This document shows positions 36,910 to 47,846 of a stretch of DNA of 64,000 nucleotides, piece by piece. The DNA comes from Typhlomys cinereus (lineage: Eukaryota; Chordata; Mammalia; Rodentia; Platacanthomyidae). The DNA lies in contig JALPQD010000826.1 of NCBI GenBank assembly GCA_023101885.1, positions 400,561 to 464,560 of the forward strand, read 5' to 3'. The notes under the pieces are model-generated. The model was not told the origin of the DNA. It saw only the letters and a program-made list of their open reading frames with translations, and did no database searches. Made by a program: the position numbers and the translations under genes. Each line of letters opens with the position of its first letter. Within the stretch, counting starts at the first letter, position 1.

Positions 36910-37609
36910 TCTCCTGAACATAAAAATTACAACGTATGAACATCTACTGGATTCTTAGCACTGAGACGAAAAAGTGAAACATGTGAATTTGACACGTCCT
37001 CACTTGATCACTCTTTTCAAGCTCATTACAAGCCTGAATATAGTTGGTAGAATCAGCACAAAACAAATGTTGTTTATTCCAGAATACAAAGTTTTAGAGT
37101 CTAGAAACCTGTGTAGGATCCTTATCCCAAAGAAGTGCACATGCTACATATGACTTCCCAAAGAAGTGCACATGCTACATATGACTGTGAGTCCTCTTCA
37201 CTTGGTTCACGATTTTGGAAGGGACAGACATGTATGAACATGTTTCATGGAAACGTCGTAAAACAAGTGTGATTTTCTCCTGAACATAAAGAAATACAAT
37301 ATAGAAACTTCTGCACGATATTTATCCTAAAGAAGTGCACTTGCAACATTTAACTCAGAGTCCTCCTCACTTGGTTCACTATTTTATAAAATCATGGCCT
37401 GTGTGAACATGTGCCATTCAACTGTCACAAAACAAGTATAAATTTTGCCGGAACACAAATGTTACAGTATAGGAACTTCAATAGGATACCTATCCCTAAG
37501 AAGTGAAATTCCAATATTTGACTCTGAATCCTCCACACATGATTCACTATTTTGGAAAATCATGGCCTGTGTGAACATGTTATATTCCAATGTCAGAAAA
37601 CAAGTATGA
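36910..37609 (+). repeat. Super-HOR segment with ~1,748-bp offset (copy 1)
   Basis: The S2 variant ACATCTACTGGATTCTTAGC with GAGACGAAAAAG recurs near 38690 and, slightly changed, near 39560. The S5' variant GGAACTTCAATAGGATA at about 37471 recurs near 39219. Offsets of about 1,747-1,748 bp equal two HOR units. Confidence 0.75.
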
Positions 37610-40319
37610 TCTTCTCCTGAACACAAAGTGTAACACTATAGAATCTTCTGTAGGATACTCATCCCTAAGAAGTGCACCTGCAACATTTGACTCTCAGTCC
37701 TCCTCACTTGGTTCACTAATTTGGAAAATCAAGGCCTGCGTGATCAGATTCCATGAAAACATCACAAAACCAGTGTGAATTTCTCCTGAACATAAAAAGT
37801 TACGACATATGAATATCTACAGGATTCTTATCACTGAGAAGAGAAAGTGAAACCTGTGAATTTGACGCGTCCTTACTTGTTCACTATTTTCAAGCTCATT
37901 ACAAGCCTGAACATAGTTGGTAGAATCAGCAAAAAAACAAATGTTGTTTTCTCCAGAATACAAAGTTTTACAGTCTAGAAACCTGTATAGGATATTTACA
38001 CCAAAGAAGTAAACATGCTACACATGACTTCCCAAACAAGTGCACATGCTACATATGACTGTGAGTCCTCTTCACTTGGTTCACTATTTTGGAATAGAAC
38101 GACATGCATGAACATATTTCATGGAAACGTCGTAAAACAAGTGTGATTTCCTCCTGAACACAAAGAGTTACAATATAGAAACTTCTGTATGATACTTATC
38201 CTAAAGAAGTGCACTTGCAACATTTAACTCAGAGTCCTCCTCACATGGTTCATTATTTTGTAAAATCATGGCCTGTGTGAACATGTGCCATTCAAATGTC
38301 ACAAAACAAGTATGATATTCGCATGAACACTAATGTTACAGTATAGGACCTTCTCTACGATACTTATCGCTAAGAAGTGAAATTCCAACATTTGACCCCG
38401 AATCCTCCACACTTGGTTCACTATTTTGGAAAATCATGGCCTGCGTGAATATGATATATGACAATGTAGCAAAACAAGTGTGAGCTTTTCCTGAACACAA
38501 AGTGTAACACTACAAAATCTTATGTAGGATACTTATCCTTGAGAAGTGCACCTCCAACATTTGACTCTCAGTCATCCTCACTTGATTCACTATTTTGGAA
38601 AATCAAGGCCTGCGTGAACAGATTCCATGAAAACGTCACAAAACCAGTGTGAATTTCTCCTGAACATAAAAATTACAACGTATGAACATCTACTGGATTC
38701 TTAGCAGTGAGACGAAAAAGTGAAACATGTGAATTTGACGCGTCCTCACTTGGTCACTCTTTTCAAGCTCATTACAAGTCTGAACATAGTTGGTAGAATC
38801 AGCACAAAACAAATGTTGTTTTCTCCAGAATACAAAGTTTTAGAGTCTAGAAACCTGTGTAGGATACTTATCCCAAAGAAGTGCACATGCTACATATGAC
38901 TTCCCACAGAAGTGCACATGCTACATATGACTGAGTCCTCTTCCCTTGGTTCACTATTTTGGAAGGGAACGACATGCATGAACATGTTTCATGGAAACGT
39001 TGTAAAACAGGTGTGATTTGCTCCTGAACATAAAGAATTACAATATTGAAACTTCTGCACGATACTTTTCCTAAAGAAGTGCACTTGCAAAATTTAACTC
39101 AGAGTCCTCCTCACTTGGTTCACTATTTTGTAAAATCATGGCCTGTGTGAACATGTGCCATTCAAATGTCACAAAACAAGTATAAGTTTCGCCGGAACAC
39201 AAATGTTACAGTATAGGAACTTCAATAGGATACTTATCCCTAAGAAGTGAAATTCCAATATTTGACTCTGAATCCTCCGCACTTGGATCAGTATTTTGGA
39301 AAATCATGGCCTGCGTGAACATGTTATATTCCAATGTCGCAAAACAAGTATGATCTTCTCCTGAACACAAAGTGTAACACTATAGAATCTTCTGTAGGAT
39401 ACTCATCCCTAAGAAGTGCACCTGCAACATTTGACTCTCAGTCCTCCTCACTTGGTTCACTAATTTGGAAAATCAAGGCCTGTGTGAACATATTCCATGA
39501 AAACTTCAGAAAAGCAGTGTGAATTTCTCCTGAACATAAAAATTACAACGTATGAACATCTACTGGATTCTTTGCACTGAGACGTAAAAGGGAAACATGT
39601 GAATTTGACGCATCCTCTCTTGGTCACTATTTTCAAGCTCATTACAAGCCTGAACATACTTGATAGAATCAGCACAAAACAAATGTTGTTTTCTCCAGAA
39701 TACAAAGTTTTAGAGTCTAGAATCCTGTGTAGGATACTTATCCCAAAGAAGTGCACATGCTACACATGACTCCCCAAAGAAGTGCACATGCTACATATGA
39801 CTGTGAGTCCTCCTCACTTGGTTCATTATTTTGGAAGGGAACGACATGCATGAACATGTTTCATGGAAACATCGTAAAGCAAGTGTGATTTCCTCCTGAA
39901 CACAAAGAGTTACAATATAGAAACTTCTGTACGATACTTACCCTAAAGAAGTGCACTTGCAACATTTAACTCAGAGTCCTCCTCACTGTGTTCACTATTT
40001 TAGAAAATCATGGCCTGCGAGAACATGTTATATGCAAATGTAGCAAAACAAGTATGATCTTCTCCTGAACACAAAGTGTAACACTATAGAATCTTCTGTA
40101 GGATACTTATCCCTAAGAAGTGCACCTGCAACATTTGACTCTCAGTCCTCCTCACTTGGTTCACTAATTTGGAAAATCAAGGCCTGCGTGATCAGATTCC
40201 ATGAAAACATCACAAAACCAGTGTGAATTTCTCCTGAACATAAAAAGTTACAACGTATGAATATCTACAGGATTCTTATCACTGAGAAGAGAAAGTGAAA
40301 CCTGTGAATTTGACGCGTT

Positions 40320-40324
40320 CTCAC
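40320..40324. repeat. Target-site duplication of solo LTR (left)
   Basis: CTCAC immediately before the LTR, repeated at 41025-41029. An empty S2 monomer reads CTCACTTGGTCAC once at this place. Confidence 0.85.
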
Positions 40325-40413
40325 TGTTGGAACCGAAGTCCCTCCAAGTCACCCGCCCCAACCCCAAAAGGAGACAAGAGGACAGAGAGGCTGCTGCAAT
40401 GGCAATAGGCGAG

Positions 40414-40419
40414 TTTATT
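40414..40419 (-). promoter_or_regulatory. LTR polyadenylation signal AATAAA
   Basis: TTTATT on the plus strand is AATAAA on the LTR sense strand, about 75 nt downstream of the TATA box. It marks the 3' part of R. Confidence 0.75.
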
Positions 40420-40441
40420 CTGGCATGCCAGGACCGCCTCC

Positions 40442-40457
40442 CTCTTGCAAGCAAGAG
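40442..40457 (-). other. LTR R-region hairpin
   Basis: CTCTTGC-AA-GCAAGAG is a perfect 7-bp inverted repeat with a 2-nt loop. It lies between the expected start of transcription and AATAAA, where retroviral R regions often fold. Confidence 0.6.
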
Positions 40458-40490
40458 AAGAGCGGCCCCGACTGAGTTCGGGGTAGGGTT

Positions 40491-40496
40491 TTTATA
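40491..40496 (-). promoter_or_regulatory. LTR TATA box
   Basis: TTTATA on the plus strand reads TATAAA in LTR orientation, in the context CCCTATAAAAACCCTAC. The start site is expected about 25-30 nt further on, near 40465. Confidence 0.7.
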
Positions 40497-40538
40497 GGGT
40501 AGCAAAACATATTTTTCTATAGCACTCTTTGGCACAGT

Positions 40539-40551
40539 TGAGTCAGCCAAT
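40539..40551 (-). promoter_or_regulatory. LTR U3 CCAAT box and AP-1-like site
   Basis: TGAGTCA (40539-40545) and CCAAT (40547-40551) lie about 45-60 bp upstream of the TATA box in LTR orientation, a normal U3 promoter arrangement. Confidence 0.55.
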
Positions 40552-41024
40552 GGTGACCATCAGATGTTCTGGTCGAGGTCCCGGTCAGCACGTCCGCGGC
40601 AAGGCTGACTTGCTTGTGCAAGATAGCAGCGGGCTTGGGGTGAAGCTTCGGTTATAGTTACAATAATAATACTAAGGCGTTGGTGGTGTTTGGCATAACT
40701 GCACGTATTGGGAGCATTTCCCGGAGTTCTGTGTGGGGAGGGGGAAGCGGGCTTAGACGGCATCTGGACATACTGAAAACATTTCTCTGAGACCTTGAAG
40801 GGGGAAGATTCTTGGAACCAACTTTGGGGGGAGGTCTGGGTCGTCTAGTATCTGGGTCTGGGTGGTTTGGCATCTGGCCCTCTCACAGGGACCTTGAGAG
40901 GAGAGATGTTTTTCAGTCTCTAGCCAACTGTTGTTTTCAGAACTCTGAAAACTGCTGACCACCAGGCTCAAGGACATAGACATTTCTGTTTTGGGGTCTC
41001 TCTAAAATTTCTTTTTCTTCCACA

Positions 41025-41029
41025 CTCAC
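41025..41029. repeat. Target-site duplication of solo LTR (right)
   Basis: Second CTCAC. The S2 monomer continues in register (TTGGTCACTATTTTCAAGC). Confidence 0.85.
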
Positions 41030-43324
41030 TTGGTCACTATTTTCAAGCTCATTACAAGCCTGAACATAGTTGGTAGAATCAGCAAAAAAACAAATGTTGT
41101 TTTCTCCAGAATACAAAGTTTTACAGTCTAGAAACCTGTGTAGGATACTTATCCCAAAGAAATGCACACACTACACATGACTCCCCAAAGAAGTACACAT
41201 GCTACATATGACTGTGAGTCCTCTTCACTTGGTTCACTATTTTGGAAGGGAACGACATGCATGAACATGTTTCATGGAAACGTCGTAAAACAAGTGTGAT
41301 TTCCTCCTGAACACAAAGAGTTTCAATATAGAAACTTCTGCACGATTCTTATCCTAAAGAAGTGCACTTGCAACATTTAACTCACTTGTTTCACTATTTT
41401 GCAAAATCATGGCCTGTGTGAACATGTGTCATTCAAATGTCACAAAACAAGTATGATTTTTGCCAGAACACAAATGTTACAGTATAGGATCATCTCTAGG
41501 ATACTTATCCCGAAGAAGGGAAATTCCAACATTTGACTTTGAATCTTCCGCACATAGTTAGCTATTTTTGAAAATCATGGCCTGCGAGAACATGTTACAT
41601 ACAAATGTCGCAAAACAAGTATGATCTTCTCCTGAACAAAAAGTGTAACACTATAGAATCTTCTCATTAGAAGCCTGAACATAGTTGGTAGAATCAGCAC
41701 AAAACAAATGTTGTTTTCTCCAGAATACAAAGTTTTAGAGTCTAGAAACCTGTGTAGGATACTTATCCCAAAGAAGTGCACATGCTACATATGACTTAGT
41801 CCTCTTCCCTTGGTTCACTATTTTGGAAGGGAACTACATGCATGAAGAAGTGAAATTCCAACATTTGTCTCTGAATCCTCCGCACTTGGTTCACTATTTT
41901 GGAAAATCATGTCACTAAACAAGTATGATCTTCTCCTTAACACAAAGTGTAACACTATAGAATCTTCTGTAGGATACATATCCCTAAGAAGTGCACTTCC
42001 AACATTTGAATCTGAGTCCTCCTCACCTGGTTCACTATTTTGTAAAATCATAGCCTGCGTGAACATGTTCCAGGGAAACATTAGAAAACAAGTGTGATAC
42101 TCTCCTGAACACCAACAATGTCAGTATAGAAACTTTGGTGGGATACTTACCGCTAAGAAGAAGAGCACTTGCAACGTTTGACTCTTAGTCCTTCTGTATT
42201 GGTTCACTATTTTGGAATATCATGGCTTGCGTGTAAATGTTCCATTGACTGTCGCACATCAAGTGTGACTTTCTCCTGATCACAAAGAGTTACAGTACAG
42301 AAACTTCTGTAGGATACGTATCCCAACGAAGTGCACTTGCAACATTTGACTCTTAGTCCTTCTCTATTGGTTCAGTATTTGGAATATCATGGCTTGAGTG
42401 TAAATGTTCCATTGACTGTTGCACAACAAGTATGACTTTCTCCTGATCACAAAGAGTTACAGTATAGAAACTTCTGAAGATTACGTATCCCAACAAAGTG
42501 CACTTGCAACATTTGACTCTGAGTCATCCTCACTTGGTTAACTATTTTGGAAAAATCATGGCCTGCTTCAACATGTTCCATGGAAATGTGGCACAACAAC
42601 TGTTATTTTCTCCTGAACACAAAGAGGTACACTATAGGAACTTACATAGGACACTTACTGGTAAAAAGTGCACGTGCAGTATTTGACTCTGAACCCTCCT
42701 CACTTGGTTCACTATTTTGGAAAATCATGGCCTGCGTGAACATGTTATATGCAAATGTAGCAAAACAAGTACGATCTTCTGTAGGATACTTATCCCTAAG
42801 AAGCACACTTCCAACAGTTGATTCTCAGTCTTCCTCACTTGGTTCACCATTTTGGAAAATCAAGGCCTGGGTGTACATATTCCATCAAAACGTCACAAAA
42901 CCAGTGTGATTTTCTACTGAACATAAAAAGTTACAATGTATGAACATCTACAGGATTCTTATCACTGAGAAGTGAACGTGAAACATGTGATTTTGACGCT
43001 TCCTCATTTAGTCATTATGTTCAAGCTTATTACAGGCCTGAACATAGTTGGAAGAATCAGCCCAAAACGAATTTTGTTTTCTGCAGAACACAAAGTTTTA
43101 CCGTCTAGAAACCCGTGTAGGATACTTGTACCAAAGAAGTGCACATGCTACATATGACTGTGAGTCCACATCACTTGGTTCACGATTTTGGAAGGGAATG
43201 ACATGCATGAACATGTTTCATGGAAACATCGTAAAACAAGTGTGATTTCCTCCTGAACACAAAGAGTTACAGTATAGAAAATTCTGTACGACACATATCC
43301 TAAAGAAGTGCACTTGCAACATTT
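41030..43324 (+). repeat. Satellite: end of 5-mer zone II, deletion-scarred boundary, start of right 10-mer zone
   Basis: S2-S3-S4-S5' continue to about 41626. S1 at 41627 breaks after GAATCTTCT and joins S2 near CATTAGAAGCCTGAAC (41666). S3 then jumps at about 41843 (CATGCATGAAGAAGTGAAAT) into S5', and S5' at about 41910 loses most of its end. An S1 at 41927 then turns into an S7-like end (TTCCAGGGAAACATTAG) near 42065. From there the order is S8, S9, an S9/S8 hybrid, S9, S10, S1 (with about 34 bp missing near 42777), S2, S3 and S4, up to the L1. Three deletions within 300 bp mark the switch from the 5-mer to the 10-mer form. Confidence 0.85.
43309..43324. repeat. Target-site duplication of L1-A (3' side of element)
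   Basis: TGCACTTGCAACATTT of an S4 monomer precedes the T-run. A slightly altered copy (TGCACTTCAAAATTT) lies at 47832-47846 and S4 resumes in register after it. Confidence 0.75.
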
Positions 43325-44350
43325 TTTAACATTTTTTATTATTATTTCTGCTCATACAAACTTAATAGGTAGACCAGTTCCCTCCCCCTGCCTCCTGCCC
43401 CCCAACCCCCTGCTCCCCCTCTGTCTCTCCCCATCTCCCAGTGCCTCCCCCCCCAATTCCCAGAGAGTCCTTTATTGTATATGCCTAACTCTCCTTTTGG
43501 TCCTCCTTTCCAATGACATAAAAGGACCCAGTGGCATTTCCCTGAACCTTTTCTCGTGTTCCCCTTAAGCATAGTAACACTTCTGTGGCCATCAATCCCT
43601 TGCCTCCAAGGATCTTGGTGCCTTCAGCCGATGTTAGACTTTGGTGAGGTCAATAATGTGATGGACATGGCGCAGGGCATGCAAAATCTTAATATAATTT
43701 TTCAGCCCTATGTATTGTGGAGACTCTTCAAATCATTGCTCCCCCCATCCTGTTGCTCTTACACTCTTACCGCCCCCTCTTCCGCAGATGTCCCTCAGTT
43801 TCAGGATGTGGGGAGATTAGGCTGGCTTAGTTCTATGTGGATGATATAGAGTCTCTGAAGTTCTGGATTGTGGTTGTTGATTTTCTTTTGCAGTTTTGCT
43901 GCTCCTGCAATGCCCTTCACTCCATCCTGATGGGCACTGTATGTCACCCCCTGGTCAGAGACAAAAAACTGTTAAACTGGAGTCTTGTTATAATAGCACA
44001 TTCAAGGGTAGATGTAATCAAAGCAGGAAACCTCGGTGATTGAGGGATCAGTCACCCATTTGCAAAATGATCTCTTTTCATCTGCCAGACTATATGCCCT
44101 CCCCTTCTGGTGAGATCATACCCCCTCAGTTATACATGATCAGGAACGAACGTCTGTGAACTTAACCAGGTGTCACTTTACTTACTTGCATTCCTTGGAG
44201 GTCGATTTTCTCTGCTGTAACATGGTCCCCTCTCTCTTTGTGACTGGTGTGGCCTCCAACCCCATCCCTCCTGTTCACAATCCTTGCAATTACTGTATTA
44301 CATAGGTTTACCCTTGAGTGTCTCAATGTGGGCTGGGTGAGTTTGGTACT
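43325..44350 (-). other. L1-A 3' untranslated region with G-rich tract
   Basis: This follows the ORF2 end in minus orientation. It includes a strongly purine-rich tract at about 43375-43460 (minus strand rich in GGGG runs, e.g. CAGGGGGAGGGAAC), as in other mammalian L1 3'UTRs, with G-quadruplex potential. The 3' terminus reads AAATAATAATAAAAAATGTT followed by A. No coding function. Confidence 0.75.
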
Positions 44351-44381
44351 AGGAGCCAAGTATTAGGAGTACATACAGCGG

Positions 44382-44963
44382 TTAACTTTCTTGGGATTGA
44401 GATACTTCACTTAATATAAGTGTTTCTAATGACATCCATTTTCCGGCAAATTCCAGTAATTCATCATTTTTGATGGCTGAGTAGTACTCCATTGTATAGA
44501 TGTACCACAGTTTCCTTATCCACTCGTCAACTGTTGGACATTTAGGTTGATTCCATGACTTTGCTATTGTAAACAGTGCTGCTATGAACATAGTCGTGCT
44601 AGTGCTATCGAGGCGAACCTCTGCTGCATGGGGGGTTATTCCCAATAGTGGAACAGCATTTCAATCTTTAATTTCTTTAAGAATCTCCAGACGGCTCGCC
44701 AGAATGGCTGTATGAGCCTGCATTCCCACCAGCAATGTAACAGAGTTCCCCTCTCTCCACATCCTCTCCAGCATTTGTTGTTGTTTGTATTGTGGATTTT
44801 TGCCATCCTGACTGGGGTGAGATGAAATCTCAGGGAGGTTTTGATTTGCCTTTCCCTGATGGCGAGGAAGTGGAGCATTTTTTAAGATATTTGTTAGACA
44901 TTTTAATTTCATCTCTGGTAAAATATCTTTTACGTTCCAGAGCCCATTTTTTAATTGGGCCAC
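44382..44963 (-). pseudogene. L1-A ORF2 C-terminal region, frameshifted (cysteine-rich domain)
   Basis: Overlapping short frames encode the ORF2p C-terminus. One (44636-44878) has [20 protein letters not shown] and the C-x3-C-x7-H-x4-C motif. Another (44382-44645) has PTVDEWIRKLWYIYTMEYYS and the end MSLETLILSEVSQSQ. Frameshifts lie near 44640 and 44880. A short stretch present in L1-B (GGGTCATATGGCATTT-like, near 61074) is missing near 44655. Confidence 0.88.
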
Positions 44964-45048
44964 TGGTTTCCTTGGTATTTAATTTTCTAAGTTCTTTGTG
45001 CACTCTGGACAGTAGAGCTCTATCATATATGTGGTTAGTGAAGATTTT

Positions 45049-46218
45049 CTACCATTCTGTGGGTTGCCTTTGAGCTCGTGTGACAATCTCTTTATCTGAA
45101 CAGAAGCTCTTTAATTTCACAAGATCCCAACTGTTGAGAGTTGGTTGCAGTGACTGTGCCTTTGGATGTCTGTTTAGGAACTGTTGGCCTAGCCCAATCA
45201 GCTCAAGGGAGTTCCCTATCAGTTCAGTTATGATTTCTATAGTCTCTGGCCTGATATCAAGGTTCATGATCCATTTGGAATTAAGTCTTGTACATGGTGA
45301 CAAGTACGGGTCCAGCTTTAATCTTCTGCATGTTGAGATCCAGTTTTGAGAGCACCATTTGTTGAAGATGCTGTTCCTTTTCCATTGGATTTTTTGGGCC
45401 ACTTTGTCGAAGATCAAATGGCTGTATTTTTGTGGGCTTATATCTGGGTCCTCAACCCTTATCCATTGATCTGTGGGTCTATTTTGGAGCCCGTACCAGG
45501 CTGTTTTTATAACGATGGATTTGTAGTATAAACTAAGGTTCTGTATGGTAATACCTCCAGCAGTGTTTTTGTTATTCAGGATTGTCTTTGCTATCCTAGG
45601 TCTTTTGTGCCTCCATATGAATTTTGAGATTAATTGGTCAACTTCTTTAAAGAATTGCTTTGTGATTTTAATTGGTATAGCATTGAATCTGTATATTGCC
45701 TTAGGTAGGATGGTCATTTTTACGATGTTGATTCTGCCAATCCAGGAGCATGGGAGGTCTTTCCACCTTCTGATGACTTCAGCAGTTTCTTTCTTTAGGG
45801 TTTCAAAATTTTCATTGTAAAGGTCTTTTACCTCCTTGTTTAGGTTTATACCAAGGTATTTCATTTTTTCAGGGGTTATAGTAAATGGGATTGTTTCTTT
45901 CAGGGCTTTTTCACTTCTTTCATTCTGGGCATACAGGAAGGCCTCTGATTTTTGCACATTTATTTTGTATCCTGCCACCCTGCTGAACTTCTCAATTAGT
46001 TCCAGGAGCTTCCTGGTGGAGTTTTTGGGATCCCTCAGGTATAAGATCATGTCATCTGCAAATAGTGATAGCTTGACTTCTTCCTTGCAGATTTGAAACC
46101 CTTTTATGTCCCTTTCTTGTCTTATGGCTTCAGCTAAGACTTCAAGTACAATATTGAATAGAAGTGGTGAGAGTGGACAGCCTTGTCTAGTTCCTGATCG
46201 AACTGGGAATGCTTCCAA
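45049..46218 (-). pseudogene. L1-A ORF2 reverse transcriptase, catalytic and thumb portion
   Basis: A 389-codon open stretch begins in the RT palm with [20 protein letters not shown]. It contains the catalytic FADDMILYL (FADD complement at 46051-46062) and the [16 protein letters not shown] and KYLGINLNKEVKDLY motifs. It runs on to RRLKLDPYLSPCTRLNSKW. It copies RNA to DNA at the nicked target in active L1s. It is in a different frame from the preceding segment: the join near 46215-46225 has CCC where L1-B has CCCC, so a single-base loss broke the frame. The ATG at its start is incidental. Confidence 0.92.
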
Positions 46219-47333
46219 TTGTTCCCATTGAGCATAATCCTTGCTGTGGGCTTGTTGTATACAGCTTTTATTATATTGATAAATTTTCCTTCCATTCCTA
46301 CTGTCTCTAGCGTTTTGATCATAAAAGGCTGTTGGATCTTGTCAAAGGCTTTTTCTGCGTCTATCGAGAGTATCATGTGGTCTTGGACTTTGGACTGGTT
46401 TACATGATGAATTACATTTATAGATTTGCGTATGTTGAACCAACCTTGCGTGCCGGGGATGAAGCCTACTTGGTCCCTGTGAATGATCTTTTCGATATGT
46501 TTTTGAATCCGATTTGCTAAGACTTTGTTGAGAATCTTTGCGTCTGTGTTCATCAGGGAGATCGGCCTATAGTTTTCTTTTTTAAGTAAATCTTTATTAG
46601 GTTTTGGGATTAAGACGATATTAGCTTCATAGAAGGAATTTGGTAGTGTTCCTTCCTTTGCTATTTGATGGAACAGTTTAAGGAATATTGGTGTTATTGA
46701 CTCCTTAAATGTCTGGTAGAATTCTGAGCTGAATCCATCTGGTCCAGGACAATTTTTGGTGGGAAGATTCGAGATTACTTCTTCAATTTCCTTATATGTT
46801 ATAGGGCCATTTAAGTAATTCACAACTTCCTGATCCAATTTAGGTAAGATGTGTTTACTTAGAAATTCATCCATCTCTTGTGTGTTGGCAAAATTCACAG
46901 AGTATAAGTTTTTGAAATATGATGTTATAATTCTCTGGATTTCTTGGGTATCAGTAGTGATTACTCCGTGTTCATTTCTAATTTTGTTAATTTGGGTTTT
47001 CTCTCTCTTGCTTTTGGTTAATTTAGCTAGGGGTGTATCTATCTTATTGATTTTTTTAAAGAACCTGCTTTTTGACTGGTTGATTTTTTCTATCATTTTC
47101 TTAGTCTGGATTTCAGATATTTCTCCCCTTATTTTGCTAATCTCCTCTCTTCTACTACTTTTGGGATCAGATTGCTCAAGTTTCTCTAAAACCTTAAGCT
47201 GCATCGTTAAGTTTTTTATTTCTGATGTTTCCATTTTTTTGATGTAGGCATTCAGAGCTATGAACTTACCTCCTAGAACTGCTTTCATTGTGTCCCAGAG
47301 ATTTTGGTAAGTTGTATTTTCGTGATCCTTCAC
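46134..47333 (-). pseudogene. L1-A ORF2 linker and N-terminal reverse transcriptase portion
   Basis: A 399-codon open stretch covers the linker after the endonuclease ([20 protein letters not shown]) and RT fingers motifs: [50 protein letters not shown] and [13 protein letters not shown] (first catalytic aspartate region). It loses frame shortly before the [12 protein letters not shown] motif. The upstream break near 47340 separates it from the endonuclease fragment. Confidence 0.92.
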
Positions 47334-47559
47334 TTTCAGGAAATCTTGAATTTCCTCTTAGTTCTTCCTGAATCCAGTTCTCATTCAGCATCATATTGTT
47401 AAGTTTCCAGGAGTTAGTGTATTTTCTCTTGTTTGTTGTGTTGTGGATGTCAAGCTTTAGGCCGTGGTGGTCTGATAGGGCACAGGTTAGAATTTCAACT
47501 TTTTTGTATATGTGCAGATTCGTTTTGTGGCCAAATATGTGATCTATTTAGGAAAAAGT

Positions 47560-47831
47560 TCCGTGTGCTGCTGAGAAAAATGTGTATTCTTTGGTACGTG
47601 GGTGAAAAGTTCGATAGAGATCTGTAAGGTATACTTCTTTAAGGGTTTGATTATGTTCCGAAGTGTCTCTGTTAAGCTTTTGATCTGTTGATCTATCCCA
47701 TGTTGAGAGGGCGGTGTTGAAGTCCCCAAGAATTATCGTTTGGGGGTTGATTTCTTGCTTTAGACGCTGTAGGGTTTCCTTAATGAATGTGGAGGGGCCC
47801 ATATTGGGTGCATAAATGTTCAGGATTGTGA
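47560..47831 (-). pseudogene. L1-A ORF2 endonuclease fragment (5' truncation point)
   Basis: The element begins at TILNIYAPNMGPSTF and contains the GDFN motif (complement at 47716-47727) and DLYRTFHPRTKEYTFFSA. It overlaps about 220 bp of the ORF2 fragment in L1-C. A frameshift or stop near 47560 ends the open frame. Residues upstream of this point, including the N-terminal catalytic ones, are absent. Confidence 0.9.
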
Positions 47832-47846
47832 TGCACTTCAAAATTT
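47832..47846. repeat. Target-site duplication of L1-A (5' side of element)
   Basis: TGCACTTCAAAATTT matches TGCACTTGCAACATTT at 43309-43324 except for one missing G and one C-to-A change. GACTCAGAGTCC of S4 follows directly. Confidence 0.75.

Larger units (their letters stand above)
28595..40324 (+). repeat. 5-mer higher-order repeat, zone II (with short 10-mer-type remnant at its left end)
   Basis: From 28595 to about 29000 the monomers are S3 end, S4, and an S5-to-S1 hybrid of 10-mer type. After this S1 starts fall at 29699, 30558, 31403, 32274, 33125, 33799, 34674, 35004, 35877, 36737, 37609, 38483, 39353 and 40057. Most spacings are 845-875 bp. Exceptions are 4-mers (33125-33798, 674 bp; 39353-40056, 704 bp) and a 2-mer (34674-35003, 330 bp). 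Units follow S1-S2-S3(+31 bp)-S4-S5' as in zone I; S3 near 33490 lacks the 31-bp duplication. The zone is interrupted by the solo LTR in S2 at 40325. Only satellite is present. Confidence 0.92.
40325..41024 (-). mobile_element. Solo LTR of an endogenous retrovirus (class I-like)
   Basis: A 700-bp GC-richer block with no coding capacity sits inside an S2 monomer. On the minus strand it begins TGTGGAAGAAAAAG and ends GGTTCCAACA, with a TG...CA boundary and a short imperfect terminal inverted repeat. A 5-bp CTCAC duplication flanks it. In minus orientation the order is a ~530-bp U3 with a CCAAT/AP-1 cluster, a TATAAA box, a compact R containing a 7-bp hairpin, AATAAA, and a short U5. The TATA/R/AATAAA layout resembles gammaretrovirus-related LTRs; the class is inferred. 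No internal viral region remains, so it formed by LTR-LTR recombination. Small open frames across it are not genes. Confidence 0.88.
43325..47831 (-). mobile_element. L1 retrotransposon L1-A, 5' truncated (~4.5 kb)
   Basis: The minus strand carries an L1 from within the ORF2 endonuclease domain through a ~1-kb 3'UTR to a very short A-tail (T-run at 43322-43327). Flanking copies of a 15-16-bp S4 segment differ by one indel and one substitution. With truncation at the 5' end this is ordinary target-primed insertion. The + strand nick would lie at ...CATTT/GACT, close to the L1 endonuclease preference. ORF2 is broken by several small frameshifts but is largely collinear. Nothing upstream (5'UTR, ORF1) is present. 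It is a dead copy of a lineage related to L1-C and L1-B. Confidence 0.93.

Noticed and set aside
40248..40983. Coding sequence in the LTR block
   Set aside because: The block has LTR ends, target duplication and regulatory motifs; the small frames overlap in several phases and match nothing recognisable.
6643..41626. CENP-B box
   Set aside because: S5' has TTCGCCTGAACA, which fits only the first half of TTCGnnnnAnnCGGG; the CGGG half is absent. No complete box was found by eye on either strand.
25976..47831. L1-C and L1-A as two halves of one inverted (twin-primed) insertion
   Set aside because: They are 15 kb apart, overlap by about 220 bp in the endonuclease region, and L1-A has its own target duplication.
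43325..47831. Active L1
   Set aside because: It is 5' truncated with no promoter or ORF1, and ORF2 has several frameshifts.
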